From Planctomycetota bacterium (GTDB lineage: Bacteria; Planctomycetota; E44-bin39): 64,000 nt of DNA. The notes beneath the pieces were generated by a model. That model did no database searches. It saw nothing but the letters and a program-made list of their open reading frames with translations, and was not told the origin of the DNA. Position numbers and translations under genes: made by a program. This document shows, in pieces, positions 8,735 to 17,297 of this stretch (position 1 is its first letter; each line of letters starts with the position of its first letter). The stretch lies in the NCBI GenBank assembly GCA_004376375.1, contig SOJX01000118.1, positions 26,196 through 90,195 of the forward strand, in the 5' to 3' direction.

Positions 8735-9009
8735 GAAAGTATGAAGTATGAAGGCTGAAGGATGAAGTAAGAATACATTAATAATATTAATATAATTAGC
8801 CGCCGAGCTTGCTCGGAGCGTCTTTTAGATTAGTGAAGTATGAAGGCTGAAGGATGAAGTAAGAATACATTAATAATATTAATATAATTAGCCGCCGAGC
8901 TTGCTCGGAGCGTCTTTTAGATTAGTGGAGGATGAAGGACGAAGGATGAAGTAAGAAAATTAGCATTTCTTTATTTCATACTTCAGCCTTCATACTTCAT
9001 ACTTTCTTT
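8735..9009. repeat. 7-base-period inverted array enclosing a 92-bp tandem duplication
   Basis: Left arm 8735-8760 and right arm 8981-9006 are a perfect 26-base inverted repeat built of tgaagta/tgaaggc-type heptamers. Between them a 92-base unit occurs twice head to tail without a visible mismatch (8743-8834 and 8835-8926), followed by a degenerate third start at 8927. Each unit contains an AT-rich stretch with TATAAT and a small hairpin (CCGAG-CTTG-CTCGG) followed by a short T run, which resembles a weak terminator. This fills the entire gap between the two PilT-like genes and ends just before the ribosome-binding site of the second. Confidence 0.9.
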
Positions 9010-9020
9010 AGGAGCTTCTC

Positions 9021-10121
9021 ATGAATCCTATTGACCGTTTTCTGGGCGTCGTACACGATGAAGAGGCATCCGACCTGCATATGTCGGTCGGTCTGCCGCC
9101 AAAGATGCGGCTGCACGGCGACCTGATTAATATAGTCGACAACCCGACAACAGCCGAGGATGCTGATAAACTGCTGCTCGGAGTCCTGTCGCGGACACAG
9201 AAGGACCGCTTCGATGAAACGGGTGACCTGGATTTCGTCTATGATGCCGAAGAAGCCAACGCTCGATTCCGGGTAAACTATTTCAAGCACCAGCACGGCA
9301 TAGGCGGCGTCTTCCGCCTGATACCAGACCGCATAAAAACTCTCGAGGAACTGCGGGTTCCAATTATCCTGAGAAAGTTCGCCGAGATGCAAAGCGGGCT
9401 GATTCTCGTTACGGGCCCGACAGGATGCGGTAAATCCACCACGCTGGCGAGCGTTCTGGACTACGTAAACGAAAACTTTCGCAAACACATTATCACGCTC
9501 GAAGACCCGATCGAATATGTCCACACCTCAAAAAGATGCATAATGAACCAGCGGCAGGTGGAATCCGAAACCGAATCGTTCGAGGCGGGTCTGCTCGCGG
9601 CCATCCACCAGGACCCGGAAGTCCTGATGGTGGGCGAGATGCGGGACTACGAGACAATCCGGCTTGTCGTCTCGGCGGCGGAGACGGGGATACTCGTCTT
9701 CGCAACCCTTCATACCAACTCTGCGGCAAAAACGCTGGACCGCATCATCGATGTTTTTCCAAGCGGGCAGCAGGCGCAGATAAGGGCAATGTTGTCCGAA
9801 TCACTCAAAGGCGTCGTCTCGCAGATTCTTCTCAAAACCGCCGACGGAACCGGCCGCGTACCGGCAAACGAGGTTCTGGTCGGTACGCCCGCGGTATCAA
9901 ACCTCGTCAGGGAAGGAAAAATTCCGGAAATATACTCCGTGATGCAATCCGGCAAGGCGCAGGGCATGTATACGATGGACGACTCTCTCTGGAACCTGTT
10001 GAACATGAGATTAATAACAGCAGACGATGCATATGCCGTCGCCGTCAACAAGAAACGCTTCGAGCCGGCCCTCCGCAGGGCCCAGCGTTCGCGTGCCGGC
10101 GGGGCCGAAGAGGTATCCTGA
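9021..10121 (+). CDS. pilT: twitching motility ATPase PilT
   Basis: The 366-residue hexameric ATPase powers type IV pilus retraction at the inner membrane. Length and architecture match PilT: a short N-terminal PAS-like region (EEASDLHMSVGLPPKMR, 14-30), Walker A GPTGCGKSTT at 132-141, Walker B PEVLMVGEMRD and His box ATLHTNSAAKTLDRIID. The C-terminus is a little shorter and more basic than in proteobacterial PilT. AGGAG 8 bases before ATG 9021 supports the start. The previous gene is a PilT paralogue with an extra N-terminal domain; a PilB/GspE-type ATPase lies at 50022-52298. Confidence 0.9.
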   Translation: MNPIDRFLGVVHDEEASDLHMSVGLPPKMRLHGDLINIVDNPTTAEDADKLLLGVLSRTQKDRFDETGDLDFVYDAEEANARFRVNYFKHQHGIGGVFRLIPDRIKTLEELRVPIILRKFAEMQSGLILVTGPTGCGKSTTLASVLDYVNENFRKHIITLEDPIEYVHTSKRCIMNQRQVESETESFEAGLLAAIHQDPEVLMVGEMRDYETIRLVVSAAETGILVFATLHTNSAAKTLDRIIDVFPSGQQAQIRAMLSESLKGVVSQILLKTADGTGRVPANEVLVGTPAVSNLVREGKIPEIYSVMQSGKAQGMYTMDDSLWNLLNMRLITADDAYAVAVNKKRFEPALRRAQRSRAGGAEEVS

Positions 10122-10148
10122 CCTCCGCTCTACGGACCCGGAAAGCTG

Positions 10149-12953
10149 ATGTCTCATACTCCCAATCATTCTGTTTACTGGGCCGTACCCATTGCGATAT
10201 TCCTGGTCGCACTGGCCTCATATGCGCCTGCGCTTAATAACGATGCGCCCTTCGTCCTCGACGACCACCACACGATAGTTGACCGCAAAGAAACACGCTC
10301 TCCAGTAGATTTGAAAAGGATATGGAAAGGCACCCTGAGCGAAGAAGATTATTACAGGCCCATGCTTTACACAGGCCTGGCGTTAAACCTGTGGCTCCAG
10401 GGCGACAATAAGACAAACCCGGACGAAAAGCCGCAAATACTCGGCCTGCGCTTTATTAATCTTCTCTTACACGCCGGAACATGGATACTGGTCTTCAGCA
10501 TAGTATTGCGCCTGCTCGATGCGGGACGAGGCAGGTCTACAACGACAACTCTTGCAGCGGGCGTGGTTGCCGTAATCGGAGCCGCGCTGCCGGCCTGCTC
10601 CCAGGCCGTTCTTTATATTTCAGCCCGTTCAAGCCTTCAGATGACCTTCTTTGTCGTTCTGGCCTTCCGGTTGTATATGAGCGTTCGAATGCCCCGTTCG
10701 GTCATTACCGAAAGACAACTGGTAATCAGATACTCGGGAATGTTACTGGCCCTGGCCGCTGCAATCCTGACAAAAGAAGCCGCGGCCGTCACCCCTGTAA
10801 TATTTCTTGTATTCGAACTGATGCGCTCCCGCTTCGAACAGAAAATCACAGTTATCTCATCTGAACCGGAACCTGAGCCTGTTGAGAAGCCGGAAAAATC
10901 CGAACAGGCCCCAAGCGGCGACAGCGACGAATCTCCAACTGTAGGGGCACAGCACGCTGTGCCCCTACAATCAGACGCCGAACCAGCCGGGGACGATAAA
11001 ACCGACGGCGAGAGAGAAGAACTTACCGGACTCAGTGATCCCGGGAAAAAAACAGAACAACTCAAGGCGGCCGGAGGCCTGTTCGCCGCAGCTTTGGCGT
11101 TGAGTCCCGCATTTTTCATCTCAGGCGCGATTCTGGCGTTGCAGGCATATCTGTATTTCTCAATCGAGCGGCACGGCGCGCCAATGCTTCCCTATTCGCC
11201 CTGGCAATACTTTCTCACCGAGATTCCCGTTATCGCCCGTTACATCCAGCTCTATATCATCCCGATCGGGCTGTCGATCCACCACGTAGTACCGGTCGTA
11301 AAAAGCATTTCCCCCGGCGTAATCGCCGCAGGCGTTTTCCTGCTTCTGTTGCTGTGTGGGGGTTTCGTCCTGGTGTGGAAACGACCGGTTGCGGCATTCG
11401 GGATATTCTGGTTCTTCCTCGCATTCGTCCCGACCTCCTCGTTCTTTCCAATCTGGGACCCGATGTTCGAACACCGGATGTATTTCCCGGCTGTCGGGTT
11501 CCTCATCGCCGTCGTACCGGCGGTTTTCTACGGCATTCGCGCTTATGAGATGCGCTCGACCGGCAGAGAAAGCCTGACAAGCGTTGTTTTACCGTCGATG
11601 GTTTTCGGTCTGCTCGCGTTTATATTGATTGTGGTGACCGCGTTGCGAGCATACGACTGGAGCAGTGAAAAGAGATTCTGGAAGGCAACTGAAAAAGCGG
11701 AACCGAAAAGTTATTACGCCAAAACCGGCCTGGCGCGGGTCGCTATGGCGCGCGCAAATGAAAATAACGACAATCCAAAAGTAAGACAACAGGCGCTCGA
11801 CGAATCGCTGAAATACATAGAGGAATCCAGGGATATCTGGGCCGAATACCTCGGCGAAGAGCGCTGGAACCGCAAGTTGTATATCAAAGCGGTCGTTGAA
11901 TACGCCAAGGCACTTCGACGCACGGGCAACAATTCCGGAGCCCTGATGGTACTGCAGCGTGCAGAGCAACACAGGGGAGACGAGAGAGTCCCGGAGGTTT
12001 TATACCAGAAAGGCGCGATACTCCGCGAAATTACAAAAGACATCAAGGACCCGAAAAAAAAGAAAAATAACTATCTGATTGTCCTGAACGCCTTCGATAG
12101 ATACCTGAACATGCGTGGAAAAGACAGGAACGCGCACCTCGAGTTCATACGGACCTTCAGAGACCTCGAGGATTACGAGAATATGGAAGTGGCTGTAAAT
12201 GACGCCCTGCGCGTACCGGAGCTTCGCAAGAACCGTAACTTTTTGTTTCTTAGAACCGAGGCGCTCATACACCTCAAACGCTTCGCCGAAGCAGAAGAGA
12301 CCTTTCGCGATACCCTTGCGTCAGGTGAGATCAAAGACACGCTGGAATGGGCATACAAGTATAAATACGGCCTTATGCTCTGGAGGGCCGGTCAATACGA
12401 AAGCGCGCTCAACATATCGTGGGAGCTGACGCAACTGACTCAACAACTCGAAGAATCCGGTACGGATCCGGATATCGGCACAAAGAAGTTTATGGAATTA
12501 ATGCTTAAGGCAAAAATCAAAAGCTCTCTCGCCGGAAAGGATCACCAAAAACTCGACGAGGTTATAGAATTAGTGAAAAAGGCCCTGGAAATCGATCCGA
12601 AAAGTACTGACGCCTACAACGGCCTTATTGATGCATATTTCCGCAAGAAAGACTATCCAAAAATGCGGGAATCTCTGCTGGTTTATAAGGACATCCTGAA
12701 AAATGAACCCGAGATGCGGGACGAACTGATAAAGACATACCGCGCGCTATCCGCAATCGCGGCGGAACACTACGGCAAGTATGAGGAAGCAGAACGCTGG
12801 CTTCTCAGAGCACTCGAGGAAAAACCGGACGACGAAGCGCTGAAAAACAGCTTGAACCTGATAAAAGCCAAGGCGGAAGCCGCGAAAAACCCGCCGCCGA
12901 AGCAACCTGAAAAGAAAAAAGAGAACCCCGAGAAAAACGCTCCCCGGAAATGA
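10149..12953 (+). CDS. TMTC-like membrane protein with C-terminal TPR repeats
   Basis: At 934 residues, this protein has an N-terminal block of membrane segments from residue 10 onward, beginning with the lumenal-loop motif FVLDDHHTIVD and YYRPMLYTGLALN. That motif is typical of TMTC/DUF1736-type proteins and related GT-C glycosyltransferases. From about residue 510 to 900 it is helical TPR-like, ending in a Lys/Pro-rich tail. By analogy it may transfer a sugar to protein, but that is family inference. A hydrophilic acidic linker (about 235-310) sits between membrane segments and contains residues encoded by a perfect palindromic element (10940-10969), apparently inserted in frame. GGAAAG precedes the ATG. 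The gene follows pilT by 27 bases. Confidence 0.72.
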   Translation: MSHTPNHSVYWAVPIAIFLVALASYAPALNNDAPFVLDDHHTIVDRKETRSPVDLKRIWKGTLSEEDYYRPMLYTGLALNLWLQGDNKTNPDEKPQILGLRFINLLLHAGTWILVFSIVLRLLDAGRGRSTTTTLAAGVVAVIGAALPACSQAVLYISARSSLQMTFFVVLAFRLYMSVRMPRSVITERQLVIRYSGMLLALAAAILTKEAAAVTPVIFLVFELMRSRFEQKITVISSEPEPEPVEKPEKSEQAPSGDSDESPTVGAQHAVPLQSDAEPAGDDKTDGEREELTGLSDPGKKTEQLKAAGGLFAAALALSPAFFISGAILALQAYLYFSIERHGAPMLPYSPWQYFLTEIPVIARYIQLYIIPIGLSIHHVVPVVKSISPGVIAAGVFLLLLLCGGFVLVWKRPVAAFGIFWFFLAFVPTSSFFPIWDPMFEHRMYFPAVGFLIAVVPAVFYGIRAYEMRSTGRESLTSVVLPSMVFGLLAFILIVVTALRAYDWSSEKRFWKATEKAEPKSYYAKTGLARVAMARANENNDNPKVRQQALDESLKYIEESRDIWAEYLGEERWNRKLYIKAVVEYAKALRRTGNNSGALMVLQRAEQHRGDERVPEVLYQKGAILREITKDIKDPKKKKNNYLIVLNAFDRYLNMRGKDRNAHLEFIRTFRDLEDYENMEVAVNDALRVPELRKNRNFLFLRTEALIHLKRFAEAEETFRDTLASGEIKDTLEWAYKYKYGLMLWRAGQYESALNISWELTQLTQQLEESGTDPDIGTKKFMELMLKAKIKSSLAGKDHQKLDEVIELVKKALEIDPKSTDAYNGLIDAYFRKKDYPKMRESLLVYKDILKNEPEMRDELIKTYRALSAIAAEHYGKYEEAERWLLRALEEKPDDEALKNSLNLIKAKAEAAKNPPPKQPEKKKENPEKNAPRK
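10940..10969. repeat. REP-like palindrome inside a coding sequence
   Basis: The 14-base arm tgtaggggcacagc (10940-10953) is followed by a 2-base loop and its exact reverse complement (10956-10969). It encodes TVGAQHAVPLQ within the acidic linker of the TMTC-like protein and keeps the frame open. The outer sequence gtaggggc/gcccctac is shared with the elements at 61391-61457, 63472-63566 and 63867. Confidence 0.88.
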
Positions 12954-12954
12954 T

Positions 12955-12983
12955 TTGAAGGCGCAGGGAGTCGATGGTATACT
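12955..12983 (+). promoter_or_regulatory. sigma70-type promoter for the zinc-ribbon/HEAT gene
   Basis: TTGAAG (12955-12960), a 17-base spacer and TATACT (12978-12983) lie immediately after the stop of the upstream gene. The leader would be about 50 bases. No good ribosome-binding site is seen before the ATG at 13041. Confidence 0.6.
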
Positions 12984-13040
12984 GATTATGCAATCCGAAG
13001 CATAACAGCCGCGTCCAGAGCGATTCCCGTTATTTTACCC

Positions 13041-16000
13041 ATGGCAATCACAGTAACATGTCATTGCGGCCGAGTAATGAATGTTCCCGACTCATACGCC
13101 GGGAAGCGCGGCAAGTGTCCGCGATGCCAGGCCACAGTTCAAATCCCGAGTTCCGGCGACCTGGAGATTGACGAATCAGAACTCCTGCTCGATGAGCCGG
13201 AAGACCCGACCGATACTCAAGCTGCCGAGGCCCAAAAAAGCATTACGGCCACCGGGCGCATCTGCCCGAGATGCAGCAATACGGTTCCGGGCGATGAAGA
13301 GCACTGCCCGAAATGCGGCGCCAATTACCTGCTTGCCACACAAGCCCATGAGCGCAAGCTCAAGGAAAAAGAAGGCCGCAAAACCAGAAAAAAAGACGAG
13401 AAAGGTTTCCCATTAATACGTGTAATCGCCGCCGGCGTTTTAATAGCCGGCCTGACAGTCGTTACAATCTTCGTTCTAAAAGGAAAAAATGGTGACGGCA
13501 AACCGCCGGCAATCGGCCGGACTGCGGCACCCACGTCGACATCAACCTCCCGGACTTCAACCGCAAAAACATCCACGGCCGGCACGGCTACTTCAACGGG
13601 CGTATCGACCGAAACTGCAACCGGGCCGACTAAATCCAGGCTCGCGCTGGAAGTCGAAGTCCTTATTGAAGAGATTGCCGCGACAGATGAGAAGACCCGA
13701 TCAAAAGCCATCACTCAACTTGCGGCCAAAGGCCGCCCGGCGGTGCGATATATTGAAAAAAGCCTGAGCGACGAGAACCCGCGAGTGCGGAAGGGAGTAC
13801 TGGAAGTCCTGTCGAAAATCCTCGGCGAGAGGGCCGACCGCTACACGCGCACCGCCTTTTCCGACCCCGATCCCTCCGTACGGCGAAAAGCCTACAACCT
13901 TGCAAAAAAGCTTCGTAAATATGAAAGTATCACCTTGCCGCTCATCTACGACAACGATTCCAACCTGGCGGGTGAAGTCGCTTTTGACCTCGTCCTTGCG
14001 GGAAACAGGTCTGCACCGGGGCGGGTATCAAAGGTCCTGGAAAAACTCGGCCCTGGTGAAATATCGCAGAAAATGGCCGTGGCAGCGCTGACTTGCGGTC
14101 TCCTCAACGGAACCATGGGTTCAATCGAAGCTTTGACGTCAGAAGACCTGAAAGTACGCAAAGCCGCAATCAACGCCCTCAAGCAGCAGTATGGTATGGA
14201 CCGAGGTTATGACCCGGCCGCGGATGAAGATAAACGCCCGGCCATGGTGGCCGACTGGCGCGACTGGTGGAAAAAGCGCACTACTTTTGACGCACGAATG
14301 ACCAGAATGGTTGAACTCAACCGCGAGGAAGAAAGGCTGAGACGCGCGGCCAGTACCGATCTTTATAATTACCAGAGAGCTCTGTGGCGACTCCTTGTGG
14401 AGCGCTGGCGGATTGTTGAAATAGGCGAAGACGCCGTGCCCGGCCTTGCTGTAGCACTTGACAGAAAAATCCGCAGCGAATCCGATAGCCGCCGGACAAG
14501 GGAGGCGCTCCAGCTTCTGGGCGCACTGGGTAAACCGTCTGCGCTTCCCCTTTTCCGAACGGCCAAGAACATCGGTCACCCCATGCAGGCCAAAGCGGTT
14601 GAAGCGCTTGGACGCCTCGGAGATACAGGCGCGACCTACCTGATCAAGCTGCTCAGCGAGAAACTGGGGGGCATGGACCGGACCAGAGTGCTCAAAGCAC
14701 TCGGTAAAACACGATCCAAATCGGCTGTTCCCGAATTGCTTAAAGCATTGGCCTCAGAAAAACCCCGGGTGCGTTTTACGGCGTTTGAAGCCCTGGCAAG
14801 AATGGAAGAGTCCAATGAAGCAGTCAAGTATCTTCCCGATATAACCGACTTCGGACGCCCTGAGGTTCGAGAACTGGTTGTCCGGTGCGCCTGTCCGCAG
14901 ACTGCTGACGCCCTTATCCGTGAAATCGAGAAAGCCACCGCTCCGTCAAAAAAACACTTTGCGATGACGCTGCTTGGCGAAGTCGGCGGCAACGCCGCCC
15001 AGAAATACCTGCGCGATATCCTTCGCAATCCCGTCGAAGGACGGAGTATCGTAAAAGCCGTGGAAGCCGCTGCCAGGCTGGGAGATATAATACTCGCTTC
15101 CGAAGCTCTCAACGCCGCCGACGAGCTGCCGCCCGCGGATAAGGAAAAGGCATATCATGCGCTCCTCTACTTTGAGGACGAGGCGGCATTTAAAAAAATA
15201 TACACGCTTGCAACAAGGAACGATCGATTCGCCTGTCAGTTGCTGCCGGAGCTTGCCGGCAGAGGATTTTCAAAAGCGCGTATCGCTGCGAAACATTTGG
15301 CGACAAAAGGAAGCGGAGTGCCGCTTACATTCGGAATAAGAGCAATCGGATTCATAGGGGATCGCACCACCGCGAAAAAGGTTTATAGAAACTATTTTGC
15401 CATGAAAGACCCGCCCAGCGCTCTAACAGATGCTTTCATTGAAATGGTCGGACGCACAGGATACGAAGATGCCGTCCCCTTTCTCGCGGAAAACTTGAAG
15501 CAGGGACGCAGAGTGCAGCCCTCCCTCACGGCCCTGGGCAGAATGAGCAACAAAGCTGCTGAAAAGCTGCTGCTCGACTACATGCTCCACTCACGGCGGG
15601 AAGCCCTGGAAGCCCTGGCACGGAAACCCTCCTCGCGACTCGTATCGGTGTTTGCAGAAGTATTGCAGGATTCCGCATTACCTGTTACCGAACGCGCTAC
15701 CGCGGCCAAGGCCCTGGGTAAAACAGGGTCTAAGGAAGCCGTGCGAGAACTGCTGGCCACGCTGGCCGACCCCAAGCCGGAACTTCGAACCGCTGCAGCC
15801 GCAGGACTGGGGGCCCTCGGGGACATGTCCGCTGTACCGTTTCTGATGACGCTTGCAATGGATAAGGAGACCTACGTCCGCCGCGAGGTTATGCTGTCTC
15901 TGGCGCTGCTCAGGAATCTGGTTTTTATCACCGACCTGCTTGACCACCTGGATTCCGTTAACCCCAATGACGCATATGACCGCGAATTCCGCAAGCGCGC

Positions 16001-17237
16001 AATTTCCGCCCTTTCAAAAGCCTATCCGAAGGCGGGCCTGAAGTTCACTCCAACGCAATATCTCACATTGCGTGCCCCGATCAGCGCTTTAAAAAAACTG
16101 CGCACTTACTTCGCATCACATGAAAAACCCAAAAAAGCAGAACTCAAGTACGCGGACAAACCGCTCGCACAGACAGGCTTCACGGTCAGACGAAATACGG
16201 CCAAGTTGCCGGCGGACCTTGCGAAGGCATTGAAGAAGTACGCCCCCAAGAAAATAGACCGGCTTGGTCCTCTGAACCCTCTCAAAGCCGAGTGGAAATC
16301 CAAAGAGTATAAACTTCCTTTTAAAATCTATGGGAAACCGGTGGCCTGGGGCTCTTACGTGGCTACATATATCGAAAAACCGCCGAAAAAGCCTGAGAAA
16401 CCGTCCATAATAGGAAGAAAAGAGGAGCCGAAACCAACCTACGAGTTGATGGTGTACGACCTGGAAAAGAAGGCGCACAAGATAATCATGGAGCTGATCG
16501 AAGCTCCGAAAGCCCCCCTCCACGTCTTCGACGGAGGGCTTAACTTCTTCAATAAGATCGAAATAAACAAATATGACAAAGCCGCAGACGCTCTCGTATG
16601 CGAGGGAGAGCTCAGGTGTTACGATTTTTCCACGTGCGAAATCAAAAAAACCTGGGACGCCCCCCTTGTCGAAGAGCCGGTCGGTGGATTGCAGGTTTGG
16701 AAAAGCTATTGCGCTTTTGCTTCAAGCCGGTCCATCAGGATGCTCGACCTGAAAAGACAGGAAGACATAGCCCTGGCCGACCGCATCGCGGAAGAGAGTT
16801 TCAGCCTCGGACCGCTTATTCTCCACGGCCAGTCTCTCTGGTGGACCAGGCGCTACGCTGACGGCAAAACCAAGGCGATGGTGCTTGACATCCGCAAACG
16901 CGAAAAACAGGAGTTCGACCTTGCGATCCTGCCGGAATTCGCCGCTTCGAAAAAAGCAGGCAAGTCGACAACAACCGTCTTGAACTTCAGGAAGAAACGC
17001 ATCGAGATTTTAAACATAGACTCGCAAAACGTGGATGCTGTCTACGTTTCCTCAAACAGTCACGCCATAGATGGTCGGTTCTGCTATTTCACGAGCAACG
17101 GGGCGCTTCACGTCCTTGACACGGATTCTGCTGAAACCACACGCATTATCGACGGAGTGGACTCGATCCTCGGCGTAACGGCACAGGGAATCATCACAAT
17201 CCGCGGATCAATGTTGCTGGTTATTTCTGCGAAATAA
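13041..17237 (+). CDS. membrane-anchored zinc-ribbon / HEAT-repeat protein
   Basis: This is a 1398-residue scaffold-like protein. Two zinc ribbons are visible at the N-terminus (Cys 7, 9, 26, 29 and Cys 75, 78, 89, 92). Next come a basic stretch, one membrane helix (about 123-147, FPLIRVIAAGVLIAGLTVV) and a Ser/Thr-rich linker (155-200). Roughly residues 210-1020 are HEAT-like alpha repeats with recurring patterns such as AVRELLATLADPKPELRTAAAAGLGALGD. The last 300 residues form a beta-rich domain of unknown type, perhaps a propeller. The ribbons would be cytoplasmic and the HEAT repeats outside, or the reverse. The first ribbon resembles those common in Planctomycetota proteins. Function is unknown; binding of a protein partner is a reasonable inference. 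Confidence 0.75.
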   Translation: MAITVTCHCGRVMNVPDSYAGKRGKCPRCQATVQIPSSGDLEIDESELLLDEPEDPTDTQAAEAQKSITATGRICPRCSNTVPGDEEHCPKCGANYLLATQAHERKLKEKEGRKTRKKDEKGFPLIRVIAAGVLIAGLTVVTIFVLKGKNGDGKPPAIGRTAAPTSTSTSRTSTAKTSTAGTATSTGVSTETATGPTKSRLALEVEVLIEEIAATDEKTRSKAITQLAAKGRPAVRYIEKSLSDENPRVRKGVLEVLSKILGERADRYTRTAFSDPDPSVRRKAYNLAKKLRKYESITLPLIYDNDSNLAGEVAFDLVLAGNRSAPGRVSKVLEKLGPGEISQKMAVAALTCGLLNGTMGSIEALTSEDLKVRKAAINALKQQYGMDRGYDPAADEDKRPAMVADWRDWWKKRTTFDARMTRMVELNREEERLRRAASTDLYNYQRALWRLLVERWRIVEIGEDAVPGLAVALDRKIRSESDSRRTREALQLLGALGKPSALPLFRTAKNIGHPMQAKAVEALGRLGDTGATYLIKLLSEKLGGMDRTRVLKALGKTRSKSAVPELLKALASEKPRVRFTAFEALARMEESNEAVKYLPDITDFGRPEVRELVVRCACPQTADALIREIEKATAPSKKHFAMTLLGEVGGNAAQKYLRDILRNPVEGRSIVKAVEAAARLGDIILASEALNAADELPPADKEKAYHALLYFEDEAAFKKIYTLATRNDRFACQLLPELAGRGFSKARIAAKHLATKGSGVPLTFGIRAIGFIGDRTTAKKVYRNYFAMKDPPSALTDAFIEMVGRTGYEDAVPFLAENLKQGRRVQPSLTALGRMSNKAAEKLLLDYMLHSRREALEALARKPSSRLVSVFAEVLQDSALPVTERATAAKALGKTGSKEAVRELLATLADPKPELRTAAAAGLGALGDMSAVPFLMTLAMDKETYVRREVMLSLALLRNLVFITDLLDHLDSVNPNDAYDREFRKRAISALSKAYPKAGLKFTPTQYLTLRAPISALKKLRTYFASHEKPKKAELKYADKPLAQTGFTVRRNTAKLPADLAKALKKYAPKKIDRLGPLNPLKAEWKSKEYKLPFKIYGKPVAWGSYVATYIEKPPKKPEKPSIIGRKEEPKPTYELMVYDLEKKAHKIIMELIEAPKAPLHVFDGGLNFFNKIEINKYDKAADALVCEGELRCYDFSTCEIKKTWDAPLVEEPVGGLQVWKSYCAFASSRSIRMLDLKRQEDIALADRIAEESFSLGPLILHGQSLWWTRRYADGKTKAMVLDIRKREKQEFDLAILPEFAASKKAGKSTTTVLNFRKKRIEILNIDSQNVDAVYVSSNSHAIDGRFCYFTSNGALHVLDTDSAETTRIIDGVDSILGVTAQGIITIRGSMLLVISAK

Positions 17238-17297
17238 ATGTTTTTATTGTATTGTCGTTATTCAGCAGCATGAAACTGTAACTGACACGGACAAAAA

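Noticed and set aside
8801..8825. Hairpin with T run inside the 92-bp repeat as a firm terminator
   Set aside because: The stem is only five base pairs and the T run is short, so it is mentioned with the repeat but not called separately.
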